Notes: generated by a model not told the origin, from the sequence alone. Positions 1-8,109 are shown, counted from the stretch's first letter. The stretch is 15,387 nucleotides of DNA from Syntrophomonas sp. UBA5314 (GCA_002410325.1 DHRK01000031.1:1-15387), one strand, 5' to 3'. Numbers and translations are program-made.

Positions 1-96
1 CAATATACGGAACGTTGTACTATGACGATTGATATTGGCGGATCTGGTAAATCATTAAAAACTCAGCCCCGTTTAAGCCTCACCATTTTCAGCTAA
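1..96 (+). CDS. Possible C-terminal end of an upstream gene (partial)
   Basis: Frame 1 is open from the window edge to a TAA at 94-96. The 31 residues include the stretch TMTIDIGGSGKSLKTQPRLS, which reads like ordinary protein sequence. There is no start inside the window that would make it a gene by itself, so if real it is the tail of a gene beginning before the window. It ends 79 bases before the next gene, on the same strand. The open stretch is short enough to occur by chance and I cannot assign a family. Confidence 0.25.
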   Translation, partial: QYTERCTMTIDIGGSGKSLKTQPRLSLTIFS

Positions 97-175
97 TTTA
101 ATAATATATGAATACAGGCACATCCAAAATTTGCTAATAATTCGGAACATAAGTATAGGAAAGAGATGGTCAAAT

Positions 176-754
176 ATGGTATGGTCCAAGGTTGAACAGG
201 TGCGTGAGCAGGTCGTCGGATTACGGCCTGTTTACAGCAGCATAGGCAATTCCACTGAAGTCCTAATGCTGGGGGGGCAAACCATATCCGAACGCCGGGG
301 ATTAAAATCAAGTATTTCCGCTCTGGCCAGAAGCTACGCGGTAGATCTGGCTGCTCAACGAAGCATAGTTCGGACCTGGCTTGATAAGCAGACCCTGGTT
401 CCATTTTATTTATCAGCTGAACGGGTTTTTATACCTTTGAAAATGCGTCAGTCGCGTGCCGGGAATGATGAAACCTATGGATATCTTGATGTAAGACTGG
501 TACAGGATATCAAAGAATTGGCCAGGCGCAAGTGCCAGGTAGTGCTGGAGGATGGAACGGTCCTGGAAGTCTTGAGCGGAAAATCAACCATCTTGCAAAG
601 CCAGCACAACGGCCAGCGCTTGTTGACCATTTTGGGAAATGTCGAGAATCCAGCCAATGATGAAGATAATGCCGTGGAATCGGCACGCTGGATGGTGCGT
701 ACTTTAAAAAAGATTTCCCTGCAGCTCGATCGGATGGAGGGACGGGAAGATTGA
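176..754 (+). CDS. ComK-like protein (putative competence-type transcription factor)
   Basis: I chose ATG 176 because AGGAAAGAG (157-165) lies about 10 bases upstream; a TTG at 131 in the same frame has no such site. This start gives 192 residues, the same length as Bacillus subtilis ComK. The order of features also resembles ComK as I remember it: a basic stretch near residues 60-77, a VPFYLSAERVFIPLKMRQSR segment (like the IFLFPT..S segment), then GYLDVRLVQDIKE, then a VVLEDGTVLEVLSGKS segment (like VTFSNGKTMELPIS), and QSQHNGQRLLTIL. Conservation is weak and no catalytic motif is visible. ComK is the DNA-binding master regulator of competence in Bacillus; the role here is inference. No signal peptide or membrane segment is seen. 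An unrelated hypothetical protein remains possible. Confidence 0.5.
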   Translation: MVWSKVEQVREQVVGLRPVYSSIGNSTEVLMLGGQTISERRGLKSSISALARSYAVDLAAQRSIVRTWLDKQTLVPFYLSAERVFIPLKMRQSRAGNDETYGYLDVRLVQDIKELARRKCQVVLEDGTVLEVLSGKSTILQSQHNGQRLLTILGNVENPANDEDNAVESARWMVRTLKKISLQLDRMEGRED

Positions 755-1011
755 AGAAATATCATTTTAGGCCGGAGGCAACCGCCAGGCAGGGAAGAAG
801 CGAGTTGGTGTTGAAAGATGAATTTATACCAGCCAAGTTAGACGGCCGGTCCGGGTAAGCAGCTGTGATATGGAGCTGGGAGTATAAAAATGACACCCGG
901 ATGAATAATTGTGAACCAGGGAAATATAATGCCCAATAGGGTGGAAAAGGGTGCTGCCCATACATATGCCGGCATAATTCTGGGAAGGACTTGCCTTAAT
1001 TTATCATGGAC

Positions 1012-1018
1012 AGGGGGA
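1012..1018 (+). promoter_or_regulatory. Ribosome binding site deciding the phosphomannomutase start
   Basis: AGGGGGA sits only one base before the TTG at 1020 but seven bases before the second in-frame TTG at 1026. The spacing favours 1026 as the true start. Confidence 0.6.
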
Positions 1019-1025
1019 ATTGATA

Positions 1026-2399
1026 TTGATAAAAAGAGAAATTTTCAGGCAATATGATATCCGGGGACGGGCCGGAGAGGAGCTCAATGATGATGCGGTG
1101 CTCGGAATCAGCAGGGCTTTCGCCAAATATGTGTTTCAAAAGGGGCGGAAAACAGTCATTGTGGGCAGAGACAACCGGTTCAGTTCGCCGGGCATACAAG
1201 GCATGGTGCTTGAAACCCTGCTTGCTTCAGGCCTTGACGTTGTGGACCTGGGAGTCGTCATAAGCCCCATGTTCTACTTTGCGGCCCGCCATTTGGATAT
1301 TGATGCGGGAATAATGATTACCGCCAGCCACAATCCCGGGCCGGATAACGGTTTCAAACTTCTCCTGGGCAGCTCCACCATTTATGGCGATGAGATTCAG
1401 GAACTGGCTGACTGGGCGATGCGCGGAGAACGCCTTAATGCGTCAAAACGGGGGAGTCTGCAGGAAATTGATATAAAATCTCAATACATCGAGGCTATTA
1501 CCAGCCGTATCAAGTTGGGGGGGCGCAAGCTGCACGCGGTGATTGACTGCGGCAACGGAACCGCCGGTCCGGTTGCCCCCGAGCTTTTTCGGAAACTGGG
1601 CTGCCAGGTAACCGAATTGTACTGTGATTCGGACCCGAGCTTCCCCAACCATCACCCCGATCCGGTAAAGCTTGAAAACAGCCGGGAGCTGATCAAGGTG
1701 GTCCGGAAAACCGGGGCCGATTTGGGCCTGGGATTCGATGGAGACGGCGACCGGTTGGGAGTGGTGGCCCCGGATGGAACCATGATCTGGGGAGACCTGT
1801 TGATGGTTTTGTTTTGGAGGGAAATACTGCCCAAACATCCCGGCGCCCAGTGTATTGTAGAAGTAAAATGCTCCCAGTCTTTAATAGATGAAATTGTACG
1901 CCTGGGTGGAAAACCCCTCATTTATAAAACCGGGCATTCCCTGATCAAGGCCAAAATGAAGGAAATCGGAGCCGTATTTACTGGAGAGATGTCCGGACAT
2001 ATGTTCTTTGCCGATGAATATTATGGCTTTGATGACGCCCTCTACGCGGCCGCCCGTCTGCTGCGCATTCTCTCCAACAGCGATAAGGATCTGAGCGAGA
2101 TGCTGGCTGATGTTCCCCATTATTATGCCACCCCGGAATTGAGGGTGAAGAGCAGCGACCAGGAAAAGTTCAGGCTGGTGGAACGCACTCTGGAACACTT
2201 CCGGACCCGCTATGACCTAATTGACGTTGATGGAGCCCGCATACTGTTTCCCGGAGGGTGGGGGCTGGTCAGGGCTTCCAATACCGGACCCGAGCTGATT
2301 GTGCGCTGTGAAGGCCGCACTCCCGAGGATTTAGAGGCTATTAAATCAGAATTATTTTCATTTCTGGAAAGCCAGGGGCTTAAGATACCCGAAGACTGA
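1026..2399 (+). CDS. Phosphomannomutase/phosphoglucomutase (alpha-D-phosphohexomutase family)
   Basis: Cytoplasmic enzyme moving phosphate between C6 and C1 of mannose or glucose phosphate, supplying precursors for nucleotide sugars and surface polysaccharides. All four family signatures are present, numbered from TTG 1026. The phosphoserine loop TASHNP has the catalytic Ser near 101. The metal loop GFDGDGDRLG has Asp near 238, 240 and 242. The sugar-binding loop GEMSGH is near 320-325. The C-terminal phosphate-binding RASNTGPELIVRCEGR segment starts near 416. The opening FRQYDIRG is typical of the ManB/AlgC group. About 457 residues is the usual length. The start is placed by ribosome-site spacing; a TTG at 1020 adds two residues. 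Sequence alone does not show whether mannose or glucose phosphate is preferred. It lies on the same strand as the preceding ComK-like gene, after a 270-base gap. Confidence 0.95.
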   Translation: MIKREIFRQYDIRGRAGEELNDDAVLGISRAFAKYVFQKGRKTVIVGRDNRFSSPGIQGMVLETLLASGLDVVDLGVVISPMFYFAARHLDIDAGIMITASHNPGPDNGFKLLLGSSTIYGDEIQELADWAMRGERLNASKRGSLQEIDIKSQYIEAITSRIKLGGRKLHAVIDCGNGTAGPVAPELFRKLGCQVTELYCDSDPSFPNHHPDPVKLENSRELIKVVRKTGADLGLGFDGDGDRLGVVAPDGTMIWGDLLMVLFWREILPKHPGAQCIVEVKCSQSLIDEIVRLGGKPLIYKTGHSLIKAKMKEIGAVFTGEMSGHMFFADEYYGFDDALYAAARLLRILSNSDKDLSEMLADVPHYYATPELRVKSSDQEKFRLVERTLEHFRTRYDLIDVDGARILFPGGWGLVRASNTGPELIVRCEGRTPEDLEAIKSELFSFLESQGLKIPED

Positions 2400-2471
2400 C
2401 TAAAAGATATTTTGTCGCCTATATCTTTACCTGCCCAGCATCAAATCCTATAATGTGGTTTAGCAAGACTT

Positions 2472-2479
2472 AAAGGAGG
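2472..2479 (+). promoter_or_regulatory. Strong ribosome binding site supporting a GTG start
   Basis: AAAGGAGG lies seven bases before GTG 2487. An ATG at 2485 overlaps that GTG but opens only a seven-codon frame, ending in a TGA that overlaps the internal ATG at 2505. GTG 2487 is therefore the preferred start of the following gene. Confidence 0.6.
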
Positions 2480-2486
2480 TTCGGAT

Positions 2487-2750
2487 GTGGAGCGGCCGAT
2501 TATTATGAGCAATTTCAATCTCTGCCCGCGCATCGGCTATCCGGTTATCGGCAATGAATGCCTGGAATGCGAGTATATAAACTCCGTGGATGAAGAAACC
2601 CACTTTTGTCTTTACGACGAAGAGGCCGCGGGGAGCGAAATCAGGATTGTCGATTTAATAGGTTTTTTGGCCCAACTGCTGGAAAACGGTAAGAACCGGA
2701 TAGGACTGGATGAATTGTCACAATTGTTCATGACTGAAGAGGAGGAATAA
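2487..2750 (+). CDS. Small four-cysteine hypothetical protein
   Basis: An 87-residue acidic protein, or 81 residues if ATG 2505 is used. Cysteines fall at residues 13, 25, 28 and 41, with a CLEC (CxxC) pair, so a zinc-binding or iron-binding knuckle is plausible. The C-terminal half, roughly residues 50-87, looks like an amphipathic helical region (IRIVDLIGFLAQLLENG) ending in a run of glutamates. I do not recognise the family. It follows the phosphomannomutase by 87 bases on the same strand and has its own very strong ribosome binding site. A clear terminator follows 48 bases after the stop, so it ends this transcription unit. Confidence 0.7.
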   Translation: MERPIIMSNFNLCPRIGYPVIGNECLECEYINSVDEETHFCLYDEEAAGSEIRIVDLIGFLAQLLENGKNRIGLDELSQLFMTEEEE

Positions 2751-2797
2751 TAAAATTGCCAGATTGCCCCAGGCAAGCTTAACCGCTATTGATACGC

Positions 2798-2821
2798 AAG
2801 ACCCGCTATTATGCGGGTTTT
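2798..2821 (+). terminator. Rho-independent terminator
   Basis: A nine-pair stem, AAGACCCGC with GCGGGTTTT, encloses the loop TATTAT, and the stem's own 3' end supplies the T tract. It closes the unit holding the small cysteine protein. Confidence 0.85.
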
Positions 2822-3005
2822 GCTGGTTTCTGCTTATAGTTCAGGTGGAGATATCCAATTAGTAAATCGACAAATTATTTGCATATGAAGATTTTTTCTA
2901 GCCAGAAGGACATTGAGGTCCCGGCGACGAATATATGCTTTGAGTGGTAAGGGCGTAAGCCGACAGAATAGAGAGAGAAAACCAAATATAAGGGGGTTAC
3001 CACGA

Positions 3006-4229
3006 ATGAGTATTAACGAAGTCGTAATGGTCAGCGCGTGCAGAACTGCTATTGGAGACTACGGCGGATCCCTGGCGGGCATAAAAGCCAACGAACTGAC
3101 CAAGATCGTTGCCACCGAAGCTATCAAGCGGGCTGGCATCACACCCGACATGGTAGATGAACTGGTTGGCGGCATGTGCTTGCATGCTGGCAACGGATCA
3201 TTACCACCCCGCATTGTCGCCATGCAGATCGGCATGGCCCACAGATCCAGCGCTTCCATGGTCAGCCAGAACTGTGCTTCCGGTATGCGTGCATTAGACA
3301 TCGCAGCCATGAAGCTGATGCTGGGCCAGACCGAAATCGCTCTCGTAACCGGTACCGAGAGCATGAGCAACATTCCCTACATTTTACCCGCTATGAGATT
3401 TGGCGCCAGACTGGGCGACACCAAGTGCCAGGATGCCATGCTGGTTGATGGACTGGTTTGCCAGTTGGCCGGATCCCACATGGGCGTAACGGCTGAAAAC
3501 GTTGCCGAGCGCTATGGCATCACCCGCGAACAGTGCGACGAGCTGGCCCTGATCAGCCACCTTCGCGGAACCCGGGCCAATGAAGAAGGCCGCTTTGCCA
3601 GAGAAATAGTTCCGGTTATTTTGAAGAGTAAAAAAGGCGAAGTTGCGTTTGAAAAAGACGAGCATCCCATCAAAGGGGTCAGCATTGAAAAGATGGCCAA
3701 GCTGCCCCCGGCCTTTAAAAAGGGCGGAGTTGTAACCGCTGCCAACGCTTCCGGCTTGAACGATGCTTCGGCGGCAGCCGTTTTGATGACCAAAAAGAAA
3801 GCCGAAGAATTAGGCCTTAAACCGTTAATGAAGCTCATCACCGTAGCTCATGAAGGTGTGGATCCGTTCGTTATGGGTCTGGGACCTGCCGTAGCTATTC
3901 CCAAAGCCCTGAAGCAGGCTGGAATGTCCTATGATCAGGTTGAATACTGGGAAGTTAACGAAGCCTTTGCCGCCCAGGTAATCGGCGTCAAGAAGATGCT
4001 CAAGGAAGATTCCGGCATCGAATTGAACAGCGGCGACGTTAACACCGACGGAAACGTAAACAACAATGGCTCCGGTATCGGCCTTGGCCACCCGGTAGGC
4101 TGCACCGCGCTGCGCATCATCGTCAGCCTGTACTATGAGATGGAAAGATTGGGCAAGACCGTTGGCGGCGCTTCCCTGTGCGTAGGTGGCGGCCCGGCTA
4201 TGGCTTCCCTGTGGACCAGAGACATCTAA
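3006..4229 (+). CDS. Acetyl-CoA acetyltransferase (thiolase)
   Basis: Condenses two acetyl-CoA to acetoacetyl-CoA, or cleaves in the reverse direction, in the cytoplasm; this serves fatty or butyrate metabolism. The nucleophile Cys90 lies in SQNCASG, the NEAF motif at 318-321, the catalytic His362 in GLGHPVG, and the second catalytic Cys392 in LCVGGG. I chose ATG 3006 because AGGGGG (2991-2996) precedes it and the opening MSINEVVMVSACRTAIGDYG matches thiolase N termini. The same frame continues upstream to 2913 but that part is not thiolase-like. At 407 residues it is slightly longer than typical bacterial thiolases (about 390-395). An NNNGSGIGLGHPVGCTALRI segment replaces the usual NxxGGAIALGHPxGxSGxR, marking a divergent subfamily. 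It is monocistronic, between a terminator upstream and a palindromic element downstream. A 3-ketoacyl-CoA thiolase with longer-chain preference cannot be excluded. Confidence 0.95.
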   Translation: MSINEVVMVSACRTAIGDYGGSLAGIKANELTKIVATEAIKRAGITPDMVDELVGGMCLHAGNGSLPPRIVAMQIGMAHRSSASMVSQNCASGMRALDIAAMKLMLGQTEIALVTGTESMSNIPYILPAMRFGARLGDTKCQDAMLVDGLVCQLAGSHMGVTAENVAERYGITREQCDELALISHLRGTRANEEGRFAREIVPVILKSKKGEVAFEKDEHPIKGVSIEKMAKLPPAFKKGGVVTAANASGLNDASAAAVLMTKKKAEELGLKPLMKLITVAHEGVDPFVMGLGPAVAIPKALKQAGMSYDQVEYWEVNEAFAAQVIGVKKMLKEDSGIELNSGDVNTDGNVNNNGSGIGLGHPVGCTALRIIVSLYYEMERLGKTVGGASLCVGGGPAMASLWTRDI

Positions 4230-4256
4230 TAGCAAGCAATAATATAAAAATTATTC

Positions 4257-4281
4257 AGGGGCTGCCACCATGGCAGCCCCT
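4257..4281 (-). terminator. Hairpin, likely terminator for minus-strand transcripts
   Basis: An 11-bp perfect stem, AGGGGCTGCCA with TGGCAGCCCCT, has a 3-base loop. Read on the minus strand it is followed by GAATAATTTTTATA, so the T-rich side fits termination of the c-di-GMP gene. On the plus strand no T tract follows. Confidence 0.55.
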
Positions 4282-4428
4282 CAGAACGTCGACAAAAGCG
4301 AATAGCTGCGTTGCTCAATAGGCCCGCTCAATCAACGTACTTTTGTACGCCTCAATCGCGGGCCTATTTCGCGCCTTGCTCTTCACTTCCGTCGCTCGCT
4401 CTGGCAGCTTGTCGACTTTATCTACAAG

Positions 4429-4459
4429 CTGAGGGGCTGCCATGGTGGCGGCCCCTCAG
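4429..4459 (+). terminator. Hairpin, likely terminator for plus-strand transcripts
   Basis: A stem of about 13 pairs, CTGAGGGGCTGCC with GGCGGCCCCTCAG and one G-T pair, has a 5-base loop. TTATAAAATTAATT follows on the plus side. It would stop thiolase transcripts that read through the palindromic element. Confidence 0.45.
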
Positions 4460-4473
4460 TTATAAAATTAATT

Positions 4474-7400
4474 CTAGAAGATGTCTTTCATGCGTATTCC
4501 TATTTCCTGCCCCCGCATCAGGCAGTTGAAAAGGGCGGCCAGGTTGGGATCAAACTGGGTTCCGGCCTGCCGCATTATTTCAATTAAAACCTCTTCTTCC
4601 GACAGGGGGGGCTGGTAGGGACGACCGGCCAGCATGACATCGTAGGCGTCGGCAATGGCCAGTATCCTTGACATCAGAGGAATATCCCGTTCTTTTAAGC
4701 CCAGCGGATAGCCCCCGCCATCCCAGCGCTCGTGGTGGGAAAGAATTGCATCGGCGATAGGCGCCAGTTCGGGACAGGATAAAGCGATACGGTAGCCGAT
4801 CTCGGGATGCTTCTTAATCAACTCCCACTCATCGGGCTCCAACTTGTCCGGTTTATCCAGAATCGAGTTGGGGATGGCGATTTTGCCTATATCATGTAAT
4901 GCGGCCAACAGATTGAGGCTGTTCATTTCTTCTCCCTGGAGATTCAAGGCCTCGGCTATACCGGTGACCAGTTGGCGCAGGCGCTGGGTATGGGCCTGGG
5001 TTTCGTGGCTGCGCACCCAGAGGGTTTTCTCCAGGGAATAGAGGAATGAACTGCGGTTGCTTCTGCTTTCCAACAGCTTGTTCCGGTACATGAGGTCCTC
5101 TGCTTCTTTGCTTATTTCTTCAATGCTCTGTCCGGCAAAACGCTTGACGGCCAGCCCCAGGGATATGCTGATCTGAACCGGGAAGTTGGGAAAGGCATTG
5201 CAGGCATCGCTTATCCTGCTGCACAATTGCAGGGCCCGGGCTTCATTGCAGCGCGGCAGAAGCAGGACGAATTCGTCTCCACCCCAGCGTGCCACCAGGC
5301 CTTCCTCCCCGCAGGAGGAGGTGAGAATCGTGGCCGCGCTTCTTAGCAGGTTATCTCCATGTAGATGGCCGAATGCGTCGTTGACCAGTTTCAGGCCGTT
5401 GACATCCCCCAGGATAAAGCTCAAGGGGAGATTTTCCTCGCTATCCAGCTTTTGCAGCATTTCTTCGGCATAGGCCCGATTGAATAAACCGGTCAGTTTA
5501 TCATGATAACTCAAATAGGTAATCTGCTCTTCAGCTTGCTTGCGGGCGCTAACATCTATTCCGACAACCAGTATGGCCGGTTGACCGTTGAATATGATTT
5601 CGCTGGTGGAGAAATCACCCCAGGCTACAGAGCCGTCTTTATGCAGCATTTTGGCCTGGTAACGGCCGGGAGACGGATCCCCCTGGCGGCCCTGCTCGCT
5701 CAAATACCTTATCCATTCCCGGTGATCGGGATGGATAAATTCCCAGACATTCATCCCCAGGCACTCTTTTCGGGAATAGGCGGTCTGATTCTCGAAGGTC
5801 TGGTTTACATATATCAGGCGGGAGTCCCGCATGACAAATATCAAGGTCGGTGCAGTATCGGCCAACTGCCGGAAATTGGATTCACTTTGGACTAGAGCTT
5901 CCTGGATTCGCTTATGGCTGGAGATATCGTAGCCGACCGCAATTACGGCCGGGTCGCCCTCCCATTCAATCATGCTGGCGCACATATCTATCCAGTATTC
6001 ATGGCCTTTTTGATCAACCACCTTTATATCTAACCTGAATTCGGTGTTGTTATATTGCAGTTCCAGCAGGCGGTATCTGACCAGGCTTTTGAAGTCCGGA
6101 TGCACCACATCCAGAGCATGCATGGACAGGAGCTCATTTTCTTCATACGCCAGCACCGATGCAAAAGTGGAGTTAAAGTAGCGGAATTTATAACCCTGGA
6201 GAACAAATATCAGGGCCGGGGCAGTATCGGCCAGCTGGCGGAAGGTCATCTCGCTTTTGCGAAGAGCTTCTTGGAGCTCCTTGGCTACGGTGATGTCAGT
6301 TGCTATAGCAATGATGGCAGGTTGGCCTTCGTAGTCGATGACATTGGCGGAATAATCGAGCCAGTGAACCTGACCGCCCTTGCTTACCACCTTAAACTCG
6401 TAGCGTTCCGGTACTGACTGGTTGGCCTGCCTGGCCTGGGAGCGGTTTTTAACCATATCCCGGTGATCCGGGTGAACCAGATCCCACATATTTACTTCGC
6501 GTAATTCTTCTTCGCTGTAACCCAAAAGCTTTGAAAAGGCCGGATTGATATATAAGAATTTAGTGCCCTGGGCCAAAAAAATCAAACCAGGGGCGGTATT
6601 GGCCAGGGTGCGGAATTTCGCTTCGCTGTCCCGGACCGCGTTTTCCATTTTGCGCCGTTCGGTGACATCCCGGATCGATTCAATGGCGCCTACCACATTG
6701 CCCTGGCTGTCGTATATAGGTGAGGCGGTGCCGTACATGTAAGCGCCCTGGGAACCCAAGTAGGGGCAGAAAGTTTCACCAGAGAGGCGCGCCTGATCCT
6801 TTTTTAAGATATAATAACCGGCTACTTCCGCATCAGGCTGCAAGACCAGGTCGATAAGTATAGGCCGTGCACAGCCGAAAAAGGGGACGGCGTATTCATA
6901 GTTGCCTTTACCCAGTATGTCTTTGGCTTCAATACCGGTCATTTCTTCCATAGCTTTATTCCAGGCAATAACCTTGCCTTCTTTGTCAATGACAAAGGTT
7001 GAATCAGGCAAAAAGTTGATTATATCGAGCAGGCGCTGTTCCGATTCATGAATGGCGGTTTCAGCAGCCTTGCGTTGGGTAATGTCGCGAGCTATGCCCT
7101 GGACCGCCACCGCCCGGCCGTTTTTATATACAATGCGGCTGCTGATCTCCAGGGCAATGATGCGCCCATCGGGCAGGAGGGCTTCAAATTCAACCGTCGA
7201 GGCCGATTGTCCGCGAAATCTTTTTAAAATATGGGACCTGATCCGGGAATGATATTGAGGCAGCACAATGTCCAATAAAGAACAGCCCTTTTTTTCATCC
7301 GGTGAAAAACCCAACAGTTCGCGACCGCGTTGATTGGTGGAAATCAAGCGCCAGTTTAGATCGGAAAGGAAGATGATTTCACTGGCATTATCGAACAGGT

Positions 7401-7932
7401 CCTCATAATTCTGTTCCACCTGCTGTCTTTCAGCAACCTGTTCCAGCAGTTCGCGGGTTCTTAATTTAAGCTGCTTTTCCAGGGATTGCTGGTGTTTTTG
7501 GCTCTGGATTTGGTAATGCTTCTCCAAAGTTATCTCCCTGGATACTATCTGTATTAACGAGGGATGGCCGTGTTCATCAAAATCGGCCCTTACACTCCAG
7601 CGGTGCCATTCTTTTTCTCCCTTGTTGTTCATAAAATGATATTCGCAGGTGTTGTAGGGTTTCCCCGGCTTGAGGGGGTTAATTGCCTTGCTTATTGCTT
7701 TGGCGGTTTCTGCCGGTAAAATGGAAAGAAGTTTTTTACCCCGGACCTGGGGGGCGGCGAGGTTCAGTTTTCGCGCCAGGCAGTCGTTTACGTAAACACA
7801 GGTTAAATCGGGCAAGAAACGGCAAACCATTTCCGTCTGATCCTGTAGGAACAATTCTGCTTGATCCGGTGAAGGGTTCAGAGGCTCCAACCTCCTATTA
7901 ATATTAGTATAGCATTCCGTATATTTGTGCAC
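4474..7932 (-). CDS. Six-PAS sensor protein with GGDEF and HD-GYP domains (c-di-GMP turnover)
   Basis: Cytoplasmic signalling protein that probably both makes and degrades cyclic di-GMP in response to PAS-sensed cues. There are no membrane segments. Six PAS domains lie at about 33-135, 172-288, 298-428, 435-553, 558-673 and 682-796. A glutamine-rich coiled coil (about 138-176) links the first two. The GGDEF domain (800-960) has an intact GGDEF at 884-888, but the usual RxxD inhibitory site just before it is absent (CGEEG instead). The HD-GYP domain (970-1140) has His1013-Asp1014 in LHDIGK and an intact HHERWDGGGYP at 1066-1076, so both enzymes look catalytically complete. PAS 4, 5 and 6 repeat a phrase close to FRQLADTAPxLIFV and look like internal duplications. 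The start is uncertain. GTG 7932 is the outer limit, but AGGAGG (7896-7891) and a good -10 box lie inside that frame, so translation probably starts lower, possibly at CTG 7881. Confidence 0.93.
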   Translation of the reverse strand: MHKYTECYTNINRRLEPLNPSPDQAELFLQDQTEMVCRFLPDLTCVYVNDCLARKLNLAAPQVRGKKLLSILPAETAKAISKAINPLKPGKPYNTCEYHFMNNKGEKEWHRWSVRADFDEHGHPSLIQIVSREITLEKHYQIQSQKHQQSLEKQLKLRTRELLEQVAERQQVEQNYEDLFDNASEIIFLSDLNWRLISTNQRGRELLGFSPDEKKGCSLLDIVLPQYHSRIRSHILKRFRGQSASTVEFEALLPDGRIIALEISSRIVYKNGRAVAVQGIARDITQRKAAETAIHESEQRLLDIINFLPDSTFVIDKEGKVIAWNKAMEEMTGIEAKDILGKGNYEYAVPFFGCARPILIDLVLQPDAEVAGYYILKKDQARLSGETFCPYLGSQGAYMYGTASPIYDSQGNVVGAIESIRDVTERRKMENAVRDSEAKFRTLANTAPGLIFLAQGTKFLYINPAFSKLLGYSEEELREVNMWDLVHPDHRDMVKNRSQARQANQSVPERYEFKVVSKGGQVHWLDYSANVIDYEGQPAIIAIATDITVAKELQEALRKSEMTFRQLADTAPALIFVLQGYKFRYFNSTFASVLAYEENELLSMHALDVVHPDFKSLVRYRLLELQYNNTEFRLDIKVVDQKGHEYWIDMCASMIEWEGDPAVIAVGYDISSHKRIQEALVQSESNFRQLADTAPTLIFVMRDSRLIYVNQTFENQTAYSRKECLGMNVWEFIHPDHREWIRYLSEQGRQGDPSPGRYQAKMLHKDGSVAWGDFSTSEIIFNGQPAILVVGIDVSARKQAEEQITYLSYHDKLTGLFNRAYAEEMLQKLDSEENLPLSFILGDVNGLKLVNDAFGHLHGDNLLRSAATILTSSCGEEGLVARWGGDEFVLLLPRCNEARALQLCSRISDACNAFPNFPVQISISLGLAVKRFAGQSIEEISKEAEDLMYRNKLLESRSNRSSFLYSLEKTLWVRSHETQAHTQRLRQLVTGIAEALNLQGEEMNSLNLLAALHDIGKIAIPNSILDKPDKLEPDEWELIKKHPEIGYRIALSCPELAPIADAILSHHERWDGGGYPLGLKERDIPLMSRILAIADAYDVMLAGRPYQPPLSEEEVLIEIMRQAGTQFDPNLAALFNCLMRGQEIGIRMKDIF
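7906..7914 (-). promoter_or_regulatory. Extended -10 promoter element for the PAS/GGDEF/HD-GYP gene
   Basis: On the minus strand TGCTATACT forms an extended -10 box, about ten bases before AGGAGG. The -35 region is poor (TGTGCA at about 16 bases), consistent with reliance on the extended -10. It implies a very short 5' leader. Confidence 0.4.
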
Positions 7933-8103
7933 ATCATTGAGGCGGATTTTCCCGAGTTACTGCGTTGTTATCAATCGCAATACGGCAATAAAATAAATAG
8001 TCACATAGTATAGTTCTCGAAGATAAACGGCAAAACTTTACAGTTGTTGGACAAAATCGAAGAGAGCGGTTGGCCATGGAAAACAATAAAGGGAAAGTTT
8101 AGA

Positions 8104-8109
8104 TATAAT
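8104..8109 (+). promoter_or_regulatory. Candidate -10 box before the small hypothetical gene
   Basis: A perfect TATAAT lies about 50 bases before GTG 8157. I see no convincing -35 hexamer at 16-18 bases. This is the only promoter-like signal I noted in the 224-base divergent gap 7933-8156. Confidence 0.25.

Larger units (their letters stand above)
4256..4460. repeat. Composite palindromic intergenic element with inverted hairpin ends
   Basis: Two palindromes of about 28 bases, 4256-4284 and 4429-4460, are inverted copies of each other with one mismatch across the shared 28 bases. Just inside them are paired GTCGAC sites (4288-4293 and 4411-4416). The centre holds an 11-bp perfect inverted repeat, AATAGGCCCGC (4317-4327) with GCGGGCCTATT (4358-4368), which itself encloses CGTAC-TTTT-GTACG. 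There is no coding capacity worth naming. The nested layout resembles small dispersed palindromic repeats or MITE-like units found between convergent genes; that identification is inference. It separates the 3' ends of the thiolase and the PAS/GGDEF/HD-GYP gene. Confidence 0.75.

Noticed and set aside
751..858. A 35-codon plus-strand frame beginning with TTG that overlaps the stop of the ComK-like gene, with GGACGGG upstream
   Set aside because: Too short and without recognisable sequence; the TTG start and modest ribosome site are not enough to call a gene.
755..1011. GGCCG/CGGCC complementarity suggesting a structured leader or riboswitch before the phosphomannomutase gene
   Set aside because: I compared it mentally with c-di-GMP, TPP, glycine and ydaO-type consensus motifs and none fits; the pairing could be chance.
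2913..3005. Upstream in-frame extension of the thiolase
   Set aside because: The extension is basic and not thiolase-like, and a proper ribosome site lies directly before ATG 3006.
3825..4235. Long minus-strand open frame opposite the thiolase
   Set aside because: It mirrors the codon structure of a clear thiolase gene and has no homologous look.
4256..4460. CRISPR array
   Set aside because: Only two copies of the unit are present, in inverted orientation, and no regularly spaced direct repeats exist in the window.
5503..5895. Plus-strand open frames opposite the PAS array
   Set aside because: They are shadows of the repeated PAS-coding sequence on the other strand.
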